From: Ailurus styani
Taxonomy: Eukaryota; Chordata; Mammalia; Carnivora; Ailuridae
NCBI GenBank assembly: GCA_002007465.1
Contig: LNAC01000109.1
Span: 2,683,885-2,747,884, forward strand
DNA: 64,000 nt
Direction: 5' to 3'
Of the stretch, positions 23,751 through 35,239 are shown one piece after another; the first letter of the stretch is position 1; every line of letters starts with the position of its first letter. Below the pieces are notes generated by a model. It saw nothing but the letters and a program-made list of their open reading frames with translations, was not told the DNA's origin and searched no databases. A program made the position numbers and the translations under genes.

Positions 23751-24174
23751 GTGGGGGGGGGGTGCTGCATGGACTAGGGGAGGGCACGGGCCTGCCAGGG
23801 AGCAACAGTGAAGGCCCATGAAGAAAGAAGGAAAGCCAGCCCTCTCTGCCTTCTCTTTCCCCAGCCGATTCTCCTCCATCCCCTCTCCGTTTCTCGTGCT
23901 AACTCTTTCCCTCCTTCCCAGTGCCTTCCAGCTTTAGAACTGCTTGGACCTCCATGGAATTGATACTGATACACTTGGTCACTTCTGTGTGCTTCTTTTG
24001 CAATGAGGCCTTTCAGAAAGGAGAGATGAAACTGACTGGTGCTTGCTTGGGCAGATATGTGTGTTGGAGGGAGCGGGTGGGGGCTGGAGTCTCCGCGAAG
24101 CAGAGGAAGCATAAGGCAGAATGTCCCGACTCCCCCTCAATTCTTCTTTCAACTTCCTTCCACTCCCCCCACGT
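23751..24174. other. Unassigned sequence
   Basis: No clear repeat or gene. It may contain a further decayed part of the preceding L2. Confidence 0.35.
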
Positions 24175-24260
24175 CCCACAACCTTTGGATCTCAAATTTC
24201 CTTATCTAAAATGCAGACTGAATAGTCTCCACCTCATTGTGGTTCAAACTCTGATTCTCT
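24175..24260 (+). repeat. MIR-like fragment, sense
   Basis: 'tttccttatctaaaatgcag' matches the sense MIR core segment normally reading 'ttcctcatctgtaaaatg'. Confidence 0.45.
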
Positions 24261-24274
24261 AATTCAATTAACCT

Positions 24275-24490
24275 TCCCAAAGGCCTGTAATAGATCCAGA
24301 CTCATTTGCACGCATTTTGTCCTTTAACCCTGTGGTCACACCAGGGCTGCCAACTCCACTGATGAGATGGGGAAACTGAGTCTTGGAACAGTTAAGTGAC
24401 TTGCCCAGCTAGTTGGGAGGCCTGGCTAGCTAGACAACCCACCTGGTAAACAGCAAAGCCAAGATTTGAGCCAAGATCTTGCTCCAAGTG
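24275..24490 (-). repeat. MIR fragment, antisense
   Basis: 'gatgagatggggaaactgag' and 'gtgacttgcccagctagt' match the antisense MIR core in order. Confidence 0.7.
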
Positions 24491-25646
24491 CAACCCCACT
24501 GATCCTGAGCTCTATGCTGGGCCTGGGAAGGACAAATCAGACTCATTTCCACTGGGAGTTCCACCAGGAACTGAAGTCCTTAGCAACACACGACCAAAGC
24601 CCAGCCACACGGATCTCGGGTCGGAGCCAAAGAGAAGGAAGTGGAGAGGCAGTGCAGGGTCTGGTCACCCTGGGGAGGCCACCGAATGTCCCAGCTGGCG
24701 GGCAGGAAGCCTAGAGGATACCTCTGGCCCAGAACCCGGGGAGTCATAACAAGCTGGGGAGTTACTGCTAAGCACTTTGCAAAAGGGGAGAGGTGGTGGT
24801 TGCTAATTCCGGAGGTGGATTTCATCACCATCAGTGGGGCTCTGATAGGGCTTCCTCTGAAAGCAGAATAGCTAAGAACTCTCACTTCTGTTTCTTGAGT
24901 AAGGAAGAGCCGCTCCTTAGAGAAGTAGGGGTAAGAGCCTCCAGGTTCAAGAGGGACAGGGTCACCCAGGCGCCCCAGGCAGCGTAAACCCCCACGTGGG
25001 CATGCAGGCCTGACATCCCACTAGTCTCTGGGCCATCCGCTCCTGGGAGCTACGAATGGTCAGACCCCTCTTCCTAAAGCACAGCTCCAACCATGCCAGG
25101 CATGTCCAGGGACTTGCCGCTGAGCACAGGGAGAATGCTCCACTCAAGGCTTTCAGGATCTGGCCTGTGCCGGCCCCCATTAATTTAGTCATCCATGGCT
25201 TTATTCGCTCACGAAATTCACCCACCAAACATATATTGAGCACCTATGCGTCAAGTGCTGTACTAAGTTAATTCACAGATGAGTCAGATAAAAGCGCTCT
25301 GTGTGCACAGCCGGTAAGAGTGGAGATCCTGGTGCGTGCAGAGTGTGGGGGGGCCCCGGGGCGGGTATCTGACCAAGACTGCAGGGCTGGTGTGGGCGTC
25401 CTCCTTTGTGGGAAGAACCACCGAACTGACGACTGGCCTGGGGAGGGGCCCACAGGGACGCTGGGGTGGAGAGGCCAGCCTCCAGGCCCAGAAGTGGGGG
25501 CCAGTGCCCAGGTGTTGCCAAAAGCAGGGAAAATCGAATGACATGGAAACCAGCCCAGGGAGCCCTGTTCACAGAATCATGCACAACAATCCAAATGACT
25601 TTCTCCCTTACCCACCACTCAGAAACACATTAATAAGGATCCTCAA
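24491..25646. other. Unassigned sequence
   Basis: Near 25200-25290 a block reading 'ccaaacatatattgagcacc' is the reverse of an L2/MIR 3' end. The rest shows no repeat or exon I can name. GC-rich overlapping frames near 25270-25580 have no domain. Confidence 0.4.
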
Positions 25647-25846
25647 GGGGCTCCTGGGTGGCTCAGTCATTAAGTGTCTGCCTTTGGCTCAGGTTATGAT
25701 CCCAGGGTCCTGGGATCGAGCCCCACATCAGGCTTCTTCCTTAGCGGGGAGTCTGCTTCTCCCTTTCCCACTCCCCCTGCTTGTGTTCCCTCTCTCGCTG
25801 TGTCTCTCTGTCAAATAAATAAATAAATACATCTTTAAAAAAAAAA
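25647..25846 (+). mobile_element. Carnivore SINE, arctoid-type module
   Basis: The target duplication is 'ataaggatcctcaa' (25633) against 'ataaggatcttcaa' (25847). The body carries 'gttccctctctcgctgt' and 'caaataaataaataaatac'. Confidence 0.95.
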
Positions 25847-25868
25847 TAAGGATCTTCAAATCCTTGAT

Positions 25869-26053
25869 TGGGGTGTCTGGGTGGCTCTTGGTTAAATGCC
25901 TGACTCTTATTTCGGCTTAGGTCACGATCTCAGGGTCAGGAGATGGAGCCCTGCATCGGTCTCCACACTCAGCTAAAAGTCTGCTGGCGATTCTCTCTCT
26001 CCCTCTCCCTCTGCCCTTCCCCCCCCCAAAATAAGTAAAATCTTCAAAAAAAG
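25869..26053 (+). mobile_element. Older carnivore SINE
   Basis: It starts 22 bases after the preceding SINE: 'ggggtgtctgggtggctc', then 'ctgactcttatttcggctta' and a short tail 'aagtaaaatcttc'. The 'ctgactctt' body identifies the older subfamily. Confidence 0.9.
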
Positions 26054-26369
26054 AAACCTGCTAAAACTTTTACCAATACAATGGCAATCATAATATTTCA
26101 ATGGGAGAAATTAACATGTTGCATGCCTTAAATTTATATAATGTTATATATCAAACACATTTCTCAATAATGAAAAAGCTGAAACCTTAAAACCCAAGTA
26201 TTTAAAGTGTAAAGGGGCAAAGAAATAGTCACGCTTCAATGAGTGTACAAGGATGTCACCTCCACAGTGGGAAATGGACATAGTGTAATGTCTACTACTA
26301 GGGCACTAATTACAGTGAGACAATACGTCATCTCTACTTATCTGGAAACATGGTATTGATTGCACGCAC
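26054..26369. other. Unassigned AT-rich sequence
   Basis: No gene or named repeat is recognised. Confidence 0.35.
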
Positions 26370-26540
26370 GCACGCCAAGTCCTCTGCCCTCACCATAACC
26401 CTCTAAAGAAGACACTGTGATTATCCCCACTAGACGAGGGGGGAAATGCTGGCACAGGGAGCCTCAGGAACCTGCCTGGGGTAACCTGCCCAGGTGAGTC
26501 AGCAGTGGAGACTGAATCTGAATGCAGGACCCGAGCCCTT
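26370..26540 (-). repeat. MIR-like fragment, antisense
   Basis: 'actgtgattatccccacta', 'cacagggagcctcagg' and 'gtgagtcagcagtgg' follow antisense MIR order. Confidence 0.6.
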
Positions 26541-27807
26541 GACCATTCTGACACACTGTTCCTGGATCCAAGACATAGTGACAGCTAAAATAAGTTTACA
26601 AACCTATGTTATTGGATGGCCCCATTTTGTTTAGGTATGTGTGTACCTGTTGTGTATATGTTTATATTTGGTTGAATCAAGTGAAAGTTTGGCCACTTTT
26701 GGCTTATAAAAGCAGCACTTTGATATGGGTCAACCTAGCAGGTGTGTGTGTGAGTGTGCACGCACACACACACATACACACACAAACACAGTTTGTAAGG
26801 ATCTCTACCAAAGAGCCTTCTTAGCAATAGTGTTTGGGAAGCTGGAAGTGTATTCGATCTTTATTTCTTTACACCTTTTCCTATTTTCTGAAAATGGAGC
26901 GTAAGTTAAACATCTTTCAATGGATGACCGTTTCGTCATTGCAGCTGCTGAAGACCACAGATGCAATATTCAAATGTATGCAAAGTGCAGGAGGCCCAGG
27001 CTCCCTGAACCACAGCATCAGAAGCCAGGACACTCGTGGCCATGTCCCCTCTGGAGCTGAGAAGCCAAGTCGTGGACAAAAACTGCCCCACAGAGAGGGC
27101 CCAGAAGTCAAAGGGAAGAGTCCCGCTGCAGGGTTCAGAATGTTCTGTCACCCCACCCTCATAATAGCTGACTATAGCCAAGAGGGCCTCCTACATCGTT
27201 GATGGCACCAACCCCCCCGCCCCCCCATGTCCAGAGAGCTGCTCACTTGACACTTGGCTCTGTTCAGAGGTTTTTTGGAAGTAAGATGTACTGTCTTCCT
27301 CCAAATCTGGAAGGAATCAATGAGACTCCGGTGCTCTCAGGAAAGTACAGCTGATTCCTGGATGCCAAATTGAACGGACCGCAGGAAGGGGAGCTGGGAC
27401 ACTGGGGAGGGCCCTCAGGTCAGATTCAGGCAATGATTCAGGAGCAATGAGCCCGAGGCCATACCTGGAGGCACAGTTTCAGCTGGACAGTGAGTCCAAG
27501 CAAACAAAGCGACTAGGGGTCCCAGTGTCCACAAAGAGCCAAGGAGAACCCTTGCTGGGCATGACACTTCTGACTCTGGCATCCTTAGGGCAACGGTAGC
27601 CATGTCTGTGCTCCCCACTCCCTGTCCCTGGCTCACTTACCACCTTTCAAGATCCAACACAACTTCGTTTACATTTACTGTTCATGTCTACACCCCATTT
27701 CCAACACACACGGGAGATCAGCAGCATAAGGCAAGTGTTTCTGGTTCAGTAAAGTGTCCCATGTGCTTCTAACAACACCTGGTACATGGAGGGTACTACA
27801 TTAGTAA
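26541..27807. other. Unassigned sequence with a GT/CA tract
   Basis: No exon is recognised. A 122-codon frame at 26834-27202 has no domain. The microsatellite at 26739-26791 is listed separately. Confidence 0.4.
26739..26791. repeat. (GT)n followed by (CA)n, inverted-repeat-like tract
   Basis: GT-rich sequence on the left is followed by CA-rich sequence on the right, so the two arms are roughly complementary and could fold back or form Z-DNA. Confidence 0.85.
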
Positions 27808-28224
27808 TTTTTTTTTAAGATTTATTTATTTATTTGAGAGAGAGAAAGAGCACATGAGCAGGAGGGGCAGAGGGAGAGAGAGTCTCAAGGAGACTCCCTG
27901 CTGAGTGCGGAGCCCAATTCGGGGCTCAACCTCATGACCCTGAGATCAAGGCCTGAGCAGAAACGAAGAGTTGGGATGCTTTTTTCTTTTAAATAAAGAT
28001 TTTATTTATTTGTTTGACAGAGAGAGACACAGTAAGAGAGGGAGCACAAGCCGGGAGAGTGGGAGAGGGAGAAGCAGGCTTCCCGCTGAGCAGGGAGCAC
28101 AATGCAGGGCTCGATCCCAGGACCCTGGGATCATGACTGAGGTGAAGGCAGATGCCCAACGATTGAGCCACCCAGGCGCCCCAAGAGTTGAGATGCTTAA
28201 CCAACTGTGCCACCCAGGTGCCCC
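27808..28224 (-). mobile_element. Carnivore SINE, antisense, split by a second SINE
   Basis: The outer element begins with the T run at about 27808 and reaches 'agagttgggatgctt' at 27981. It resumes at 28184 with the same motif and finishes at 'cacccaggtgcccc' (28224). Without the insert it has normal length. Confidence 0.93.
27982..28183 (-). mobile_element. Carnivore SINE nested in a SINE, antisense
   Basis: Its target duplication lies inside the outer SINE: 'agagttgggatgctt' (27967-27981) and 'agagttgagatgctt' (28184-28198). It ends in 'cacccaggcgcccc'. It is younger than the outer copy. Confidence 0.95.
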
Positions 28225-28239
28225 TCCATAAAGATTTTC

Positions 28240-28268
28240 TGAATGAATGAATGAATGAATGAATGAAT
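28240..28268. repeat. (GAAT)n microsatellite
   Basis: About seven GAAT units directly after the outer SINE. GAAT repeats are also the natural 3' end of L2, so it may derive from such an end. Confidence 0.9.
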
Positions 28269-28505
28269 GCCTAACTGAACTATCGCCTTCCTCAGCCCAC
28301 TTCATATGCCACCTGGTAGAATTAATTATCACTACCTCCGAGTTTCTATGTACTTCCCTTAAATCTCTAACATCGCACTCATCATACTCTATTATAATCG
28401 CCTTCACTTCCTTGAAGACAGGAGCCTTCAAACTCTCCCATTATCTTTTATATTCTCAGTGCCTGGCAGAGGGCCTCAGGGTGTGCTGACTCGGGACAAT
28501 CCTGA
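28269..28505 (+). mobile_element. L2 LINE 3'-end fragment
   Basis: 'cttgaagacaggagcctt' and 'ctcagtgcctggcagagg' match the end of the L2 3' UTR in sense orientation. Confidence 0.6.
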
Positions 28506-28914
28506 CATACGGATAGGACAAAAAGGACAAGGGCCAGGACCCCGGTGGACACTGTCCAGCACCGAGACCACTGACGAGGATCTTTGCACCAGCAGGGCTA
28601 GGGAGGCAGTGACTACTTTCCAAACAATCCAGCCTGAGACTCATCCAGCAGGAGAACGCTATTTTAGAGCACAAGGCTGAACTGAGTCCTCCAAAGAGAA
28701 GTCAAGAAAGAAAGTTAATGAAACGCTCATTTCCAAAAAACCCAGGCTTGCGGCTCCCACGCTCATCCCGGTCCCAGACCGGAAGCACACAACCCGGTGG
28801 GATCATCAAGTGGGCATGGCCTCTCTCGCTGCTCTGGTTCTGCTGGAGGATGTGGGTTATTTCAACGTGGGCCCCACACCTGGCGCTGCTCATTCCTCTT
28901 TCCCCCTTCCTCTG
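28506..28914. other. Unassigned sequence
   Basis: No repeat or exon is recognised. Confidence 0.4.
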
Positions 28915-29380
28915 GCCCTGCTCCTAGCAAACCTACTCAGCACGCTGCCACCGTCCTTCCTGACATCACCATCCATTCACTTACCGCCTACGGCGCACTG
29001 GGTGTTTCCATCAATGAAACGGCTGTTCCCTCTTCTTCACCACACAGCTCAGATACCTCCTCCTCCGGGGAGCACTGACGTACAACAGGATTTGGATCCT
29101 ACTTCCTGGGAACTTTGCTGGTGCCACAGAGACAGGGACTGCACCTACTCTTCTAGTCTAAACCACAGGCAGTTCCTGAACACATCCCATGTCCTGCTTT
29201 GTACGCATGGCTCTCGCTGTCTGAAATGCCCTCGCTTGCTTTGCCCCCTGGGGGACTCCTTCCCCTCCTCCTCCAGCTTTCTTGGTGAAACCCTTCCTCT
29301 GGTGCCAGGTCATGAATCCCCCCTTTCCCGTGCTAGCGCGTTCCTCAAATGCATTCTATGTGCTTTACTACACATACCGT
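28915..29380 (+). mobile_element. Probable L2 LINE fragment
   Basis: 'tctgaaatgccctcgcttg' with 'gactccttcccctcctcc' resembles the L2 'ctgccTggaatgctcttcc' region. The overlapping 190-codon frame (28810-29382) is explained by C-rich repeat sequence and has no domain. Confidence 0.5.
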
Positions 29381-29469
29381 AATGACTTAACAATACACCT
29401 GATGGCCCTCCTCACAGAGGGGTCATTCTGCAAAAAGGAAATAAGCGAAAAACTAGTAATTACGGCAGG

Positions 29470-29665
29470 GCTCACTAAGCCTTCCCATGTGCCAAGAACT
29501 TTAAACAGGCCATGTCAATATCTCTTAAGTGTGCAGACACCAATTCATCCAAGAGGCAAAGGAGGTGGTGCACAGACAGGTTAACTAACTTGTCATCCAT
29601 GGTCACAGAGAGGCAAGTGTGGCATCAAGATTTAGCCTCTGGCCTTTGTGACTCCAGAGCCCTGT
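29470..29665 (-). repeat. MIR-like fragment, antisense
   Basis: 'catgtgccaagaactttaaa' and 'catggtcacagagaggcaag' follow antisense MIR order with strong divergence. Confidence 0.6.
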
Positions 29666-31139
29666 AGCCCAGAAGCCGCACCCTGATCCTCCCTGTGCAG
29701 GGGACGGCGCCCAGGACTCCAGCCGCCTCCCACTCGCAGTTACAAATGAGCTTCCTACCTTCTAATCCCTTTCTACCTGCCCAGAGAAATCACCTCCAGA
29801 TCAAAGATTCATTAAGACTTCAGGGAATCTAAAGGTGACATGGGGATTCCCCCTGCCTCAAAAGACCTGTGCTTAATTTCTCTGGGGCCCCGGGGCAGCA
29901 TGCATTTTGTCTGGCTGCTGGAGTCCTTCGGCTCAGGGGCAGCTGCCAGACCACGTGCCTGTCTGGCTTTGGACTGGGACCTCTCCAGCAGGAAAGGAGA
30001 CAAAGGTAGAGCGGAAACAGCCCCTGGACGTGCCCTTTGAGAAGATCACCCAGCTGTGGGGGACGTGGCGGCGGGGGGAGTGGGCAGGGATGGGCAGGTT
30101 TCTCTTTGGGCAGCAGAATGCAGTGGGCTCAAGTGTCCTAAGACCTACATTTGCTTCTGAACTTAGCCCCTGCCTGGCAGGGAGGTTTGGAGGAGCCTCT
30201 GAGGACACTAAATTCTGCTTCTCGAGGCTGTGTTAAGGGAGAAAAGAATCCAGGTGAGAGTGTTCTTTCTGTCACCTGCAAGTGTCAATGCATCTTTCCA
30301 CTAAATGCATTTCAAGGGAGTCTCTGTCTCTCCCTACAACCTGGCCATCCTCAGCTCTGGATCGAACATCTTAATGTCTACATCCCGGGGAATGCACAAA
30401 ATGGGGAGTATCCAATATGCATGTGGGTCGGACTAAACCGTGTCCTGGTAGAATACAATCGTAGTGATCAATGACAATAAGACACAGCCATAGGATGATA
30501 GATCAAAACTCTTCTCTCTAAGTGTGTTTGAAGGAGGCAAATAACAGATTTCCTTCCTTGCTGGCACCTGGTTGAGGCCAATGTTGTCCACAATCCCTGA
30601 CTTTCTTCTGGGGACTGTCTGAAGAAGGCTGCCGAGCCACTATGCTCTGCTGAATCTTAGGAACCATGGGGGGAATGCACAAGGCTAGGATACGTGGACA
30701 CATGTCCCTGGCTGTGTTATGGCGATACCCGCCACGCTAGTCTACAGCCATCCACCCACGGGACTCTGAGGTTCCCAAATACTGAATGCTGAGCCCGTCT
30801 CCAAGGCTGGCAAGGACTTGGAGGCCAGACTCCTCCAGGGTGCCTGAGCAGCTCCAGTAGGCAGACAGGAGCTCTCCTTCCCTAGGGAGTTGATTCTGCA
30901 GTAGAATGCCTCTGTTATGGGGAAGTGCTGGCCAGTCAAAATCTAGCCCCTCTTGAAACAAATCCCACCTTCCAGAGCCCTGTGGAGCACATGAACTCCC
31001 TCCTTGTCTCAACAGCCCTCCGTGAGTCAAAGACAAACATCCACCCTTCTGGGGCTTTCTCTTCTACAGGCTGAACTACCCGTCTTTTGAGGCTAACATC
31101 CTCCTCGCTCTGCTCTGGACATTCTCTAGGTCAGAGACT
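29666..31139. other. Unassigned sequence
   Basis: No gene or repeat I can name. Frames of 91-109 codons overlap on both strands and none is recognisable. Confidence 0.4.
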
Positions 31140-31370
31140 CCAAATCTTTTTTTTTTTTTTTTTTGCCTCTGACCATACTAAAAAATACATTTTATAAGGC
31201 TGGTCCTTACTTGTGTGCACGCGTGTACACCTCCAAAGCCAGTTTTATGAACGAATGCTTACCTTTTTACATGTAATACGTCTGGATGCTTTCCCATCTA
31301 CCCCACTCTTTCAAATGCTGCCTGCAACCCACCACACCGAGTTTACAACCCAGAGCTGAAAAGGCTGAAA
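31140..31370. mobile_element. Probable hAT-Charlie-type DNA transposon remnant
   Basis: 'ttgcctctgaccatac' followed by 'aaaaaatacattttataagg' and 'caacccaccacaccgagtt' resembles a MER-class hAT end region. Terminal repeats are not clear. Confidence 0.5.
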
Positions 31371-31944
31371 ACGCCGAGCAGGTCACCCATGTCCAGCCTT
31401 AACTGCTTACTTAGCTCAGACCCCAGGTGGGAAAACACATCCCTTAACACGCAGCTATTCACCTATCCGGGCTGCAAGGACAGTCCTTGGCATCATTCTG
31501 CAGAGGGATCGCCCCAGCTCAGTGCTTCCTTTCTGCACGCCGCTCCTCAGCCCAGCAAACACACAGGAACCCGCCAGTAGCAACAGCACGAGGATCAGAA
31601 GCTTGCTCCTGCCCCGTCATTGTTATCATTTACTCTGAACACCTGAAACACCTTTTCTCCACCCCCCCCCTTATTTTCCTGCTGTGTAAGCTCGGGGACC
31701 TCGGAGGGGGGGGGCAGCAGAGATTCAGGAAGAAACCCCAGTTTTGAAAACAGTGGTAGGTAACTGACAAGGCGTGCAGTGTGCACACAGACTGGCAGAC
31801 ACCCCCCCTCCCCATGGGGCCCAGAGGCCAAAGGCCACCACCACTCCAGCCTGTCTTTTTAGATTGGCTTGTGTCCATCCTAGAATCTGGTCACCGAATC
31901 TTTTCCCTTCCCCCTTATCTTGGTCACCACAGCGTACATTCTGG
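31371..31944. other. Unassigned sequence
   Basis: No exon or repeat is identified. Short homopolymer C and G runs occur at 31663-31670 and 31707-31714. Confidence 0.4.
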
Positions 31945-32330
31945 TGATCAGGAGAACTGCTACAAAACCTGGTTCCACCACCCGTATAGACTTCACCTTC
32001 TAAACTCCAGTTTTCTTTTCTTTTTTTTTTTTAAGATCCTATTTATTTATTTGACAGAGAGAGATTACAAGTAGGCAGAGGCAGGCAGAGAGAGGAGGAA
32101 GCAGGCTCCCTGCAGAGCAGGCAGCCTGATGNTCATGACCTGAGCCGAAGGCAGAGGCTTAACCCACTGAGCCACCCAGGTACCCCACACTCCAGTTTTC
32201 TTATCTGTAAAATGTGGCTCATGATTTCTGCTCTGCCCTCCTCACAGGGTGGTGCTAAGCGTGAACAGGTGTGAAAAGGCTTTGTAAACTGCAAAGCACT
32301 AGGCAAACATAAATTGTTACACAAACTGTA
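31945..32330 (+). repeat. MIR, sense, interrupted by a SINE
   Basis: The left half ('aaacctggttccaccacccg') and the right half ('ttcttatctgtaaaatgtgg', 'tcacagggtggtgctaag') join into one MIR once the SINE is removed. Confidence 0.65.
32019..32187 (-). mobile_element. Carnivore SINE, antisense, with an N and missing segment
   Basis: Target duplication 'actccagttttctt' lies on both sides (32005 and 32189). The body reads 'gcagcctgatgntcatgac', where about 25-30 bases of the normal SINE (the 'gggctcgatcccaggaccctggga' equivalent) are absent at the N (32132). Confidence 0.9.
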
Positions 32331-32664
32331 TGTCCTTTGGTAAGAATTGATGGCATTGGCTCTGTAGCCCAAATTACATCCCTGCATCCTCTGTTTTCAG
32401 TAAAGGCAAAGACTTCATCGTCAATCCCCAAAAAGCATCTAGACTTCACCTAGGTGCCATGTTAAACAAGCTGTCCCTTGGGCAGAAATCTGAGGTCATC
32501 AAAAATTTATCGCTTGCAGCAGCTGGTGGACCCACTGTCCCCGTCATTTGTGCCTTTATTCAGAAAGAGAAGTAGATGCAGAAGACTTGGTCCCAAGAGC
32601 CATCAACTGAAATAGAGCCTACACTCAACTCTTCTGGCCAATCAAGAAAATAAAGGGGTCAGGA
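32331..32664. other. Unassigned sequence
   Basis: No gene or named repeat. Confidence 0.35.
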
Positions 32665-32790
32665 CGGCATCTGGCTGGCTCAGTTGGAGGAACTCACGAC
32701 TCTTGCTCTTGGGATCCTGAGTTTAATGAGCTCTTTAATGAGTTTAATGCTGGGTGTATACATTACTTAAACAAATAAATACACAAACAA
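32665..32790 (+). mobile_element. Old short-form carnivore SINE
   Basis: 'catctggctggctcagttgg' head, then 'tgctgggtgtatacattact' and 'taaacaaataaatac'. An internal small duplication (gagtttaatga/gagtttaatgc) replaces the usual B-box region. Confidence 0.7.
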
Positions 32791-32884
32791 TAAAAGAAAG
32801 GGTATGTGGGAGTGGGGATCAGAGTCATCTTAGATGAGACTTTTCGAAATCATCATTCTCCTAAGAGCCACCGCACATAAGGAG

Positions 32885-33060
32885 GACTTACTAAGCCCAT
32901 GCCTTGAAAGAATTATTTCTAACCTTCACTAGGATGCTCTGGGCAGGTATTATTATTCTCATTTTACAAATGAGGCTACAAGGTTTAAAAGAAAAAAAAA
33001 AAACCCCACAAAGGAACAAAAAACTTGCTCAAAAGCGTGTAGGGAATTGGGTAAATTCTA
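32885..33060 (-). repeat. MIR fragment, antisense
   Basis: 'ttattattctcattttacaa' and 'atgaggctacaagg', then 'aacttgctcaaaagcgtg', are in antisense MIR order. An A-rich stretch has grown inside it. Confidence 0.65.
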
Positions 33061-33414
33061 ATCTGCTTTTTCTCATTCAGTGTTAAGCAAGAGGAACCGC
33101 CCCCACCCCCAAGGCTGATATCAGGCTCTGCCAAGGATGTGGCTGAAATGCTGGGTTTGGCGTGGTCCCTGGAGCCAGTGGCCCCCAGAGTGAGGGCTTT
33201 AGTGGTCGGAACAGAAAAGGAACTTTGGCCTTTGGCAGGAATGGGAAGCAGGTGCCAATTCCCTGGGGTGGGTCAGATTCTTCTGCACAGTCCAGGGTCT
33301 GTGCTGTTTACAGAGAGCTGAGGACAATTGTTTCTGGACTGGGCATTTGAGCGCTTGGTGATTAAAGAGAACTTAATATCACTTTTGTTTGGACCCCAAG
33401 CTAAGAGGAAAGAG
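33061..33414. other. Unassigned sequence
   Basis: No repeat or exon is recognised. Confidence 0.4.
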
Positions 33415-33920
33415 GCAATACATGTGTCTCTCCTGAGCCCCAAGTTCTCCAGAGGTTACCCAGTGCCTACAGCCCAAGGTTGGAACACCCTGGTTGGCAT
33501 TCAAGGCCTTTCTGATCTGGCCCCAACCAACAATCTCAGCATTTTCTGATCCTAACCTGTCCCAGACAAATGTCCCCAGCCTCACTCCATGGCCTTGCCC
33601 ATTCCTCTTCCCGCATGTCTTCCAACAGGCAACGCCTCTCACTGCTCTCGGCAGAGCGCACCCCACCCAATCCTGAACACCCAGCTTCAGGCTTTGTGCA
33701 TCTGAACTCTACCATCCAGTTCCTACGCAGACCCCTAAGGCCCTTGGAGCTGTGGCCTTCTGGTCGGGGCCTGCCTCTCTCTGGACCCCTTCACCCAGAT
33801 GCTAAGGGCCCTGAGGAGCAAGGAGGCCATAGGTTATGTTTCTGTGTCCCTCGCATAGCACTTGCTATAGAAATGACAGGTATTAAATAAATGCTGTTGA
33901 GTTAATGAACAGATGGATGG
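33415..33920 (+). mobile_element. L2 LINE 3' end, sense
   Basis: 'ttcaaggcctttctgatctg', 'actccatggccttgccc', 'atagcacttgctatag' and a closing 'taaataaatgctgttgagtt' run in L2 3' UTR order up to its natural end. Confidence 0.75.
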
Positions 33921-34735
33921 AGAGAGGTGGTAGAGTTAGAGGGGACCCAAACCTCTAAAGACACAGGTCCCTGAACTCTGTAAACTGGTCCTCATAAGCC
34001 GGGCTTTGGAAGGAATCTCAGCTCAGGGCCAGAAGGAAGCTGGGGGTGATGTGGCGTGGTGGCCATTGGATTAGAACATCAGGTGACCCTGGTCCTACTA
34101 AGAGGTCTCCAGAAAAGAACCTGGTTGCTACTCAACTTTCCACCTCCCCACCCTCTCAGCTTCAACTAGGATTTTCTGTGAAAGGTAGTTCTAATAGTTG
34201 CCCAACAGGGTTTCATGGTACACACACAGGGAATGGTGGTCTAGCCTCTCAACACTGCCCAGCCATGGACGGGTATATGTTCTCATATGAAGATGGGAGC
34301 AGGCGAGACCCGCATCCAGCTCCCAGCTCCAGGGCGGCAGGCAGAATGAGACTGGTTTCCGGGACAATGTCACCTAACCTCTGCTCCCCATCCCACTGTC
34401 CCCTACCCAGGACAGAATGCCAAAGGCCTGGAAGGGCCAGGAGCTCACCTGCCTTCTCCATACAGATGGTAACTTCAAAATACACTCTCTGAGGGAAACT
34501 AGCCTAATTCTGCATTAGATAAACTGAAATTTCAGTACCTTCTCTTCCCTAAGGAATAGGCAGACCCAGACCTCTTTTTTCCCCAGACACAAAGACACAC
34601 CCCAACCCAGCAGAGACCATCCATCACAAGATACCTCTCCAGCCTGACACACAGGCCCTCAAATGTAAATTTGGGGGTTGCAGGGGGTGGGGGCACTCTG
34701 GTCTAAAGCCAGAGTCAGGCTGCCTGACTACTAAG

Positions 34736-34743
34736 TGACGTCA
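34736..34743. promoter_or_regulatory. CRE/ATF palindrome near the CpG island
   Basis: A perfect TGACGTCA in the context 'aagtgacgtcacag', about 540 bases outside the CpG island and in repeat-free sequence. That makes it a better candidate binding site than the copy at 5085. Confidence 0.45.
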
Positions 34744-35238
34744 CAGACACCCTTAAATCTCCACTCAGAGGGGGAGCCACTTGGGACCTCTGGGAAAACC
34801 TGCCCCAAGTGCTCAGAGACCCCCCAATAACATCCTGTTACCTCCTGAGGGCTGTTCCCCAATCAATCAATGCACAATGTATTCAGCTCCTACTGTGCTC
34901 CTGGGGGAGGGTGGGTGGTGCAGGCTGTCCTGACGGAGGGATCAGCTGCTCCGGGGAGTCTGAAGCTTAAGAGGCAAAGGTGTTTGCTGGTCCTTGGACC
35001 AAAGCAGCTGGGATTTACAAGTGGTAAATCTAGAATATCCCCCATTTGTGTCAAGGATTCCATTCCTACCCCCTCACCTTCTAAGATGGTTAAAGTCCTT
35101 GTAACCTCCCCACCACCCCTCCAGGTCACCCACCTGTGCCCCCACCCTGCCCACTGGCTCAGTCCAAAAATCTTCCCACAAATCTTAAATAGGTATGCAA
35201 GCAGGGGGCCCTAGAGTGGGTAGGACAAGCTCCCTTAC

Positions 35239-35239
35239 C
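35239..35239 (-). other. Possible 5' splice site on the minus strand
   Basis: Read on the minus strand the sequence is 'aggctgcg|gtaagggagc', a good match to the vertebrate donor consensus. It lies at the lower edge of the CpG island, where a first exon transcribed leftward could end. No coding frame supports it, so any such exon would be untranslated. Confidence 0.3.

Noticed and set aside
28810..29382. 190-codon plus-strand frame
   Set aside because: It overlaps probable L2 3' sequence rich in C/T, and its peptide shows no domain.
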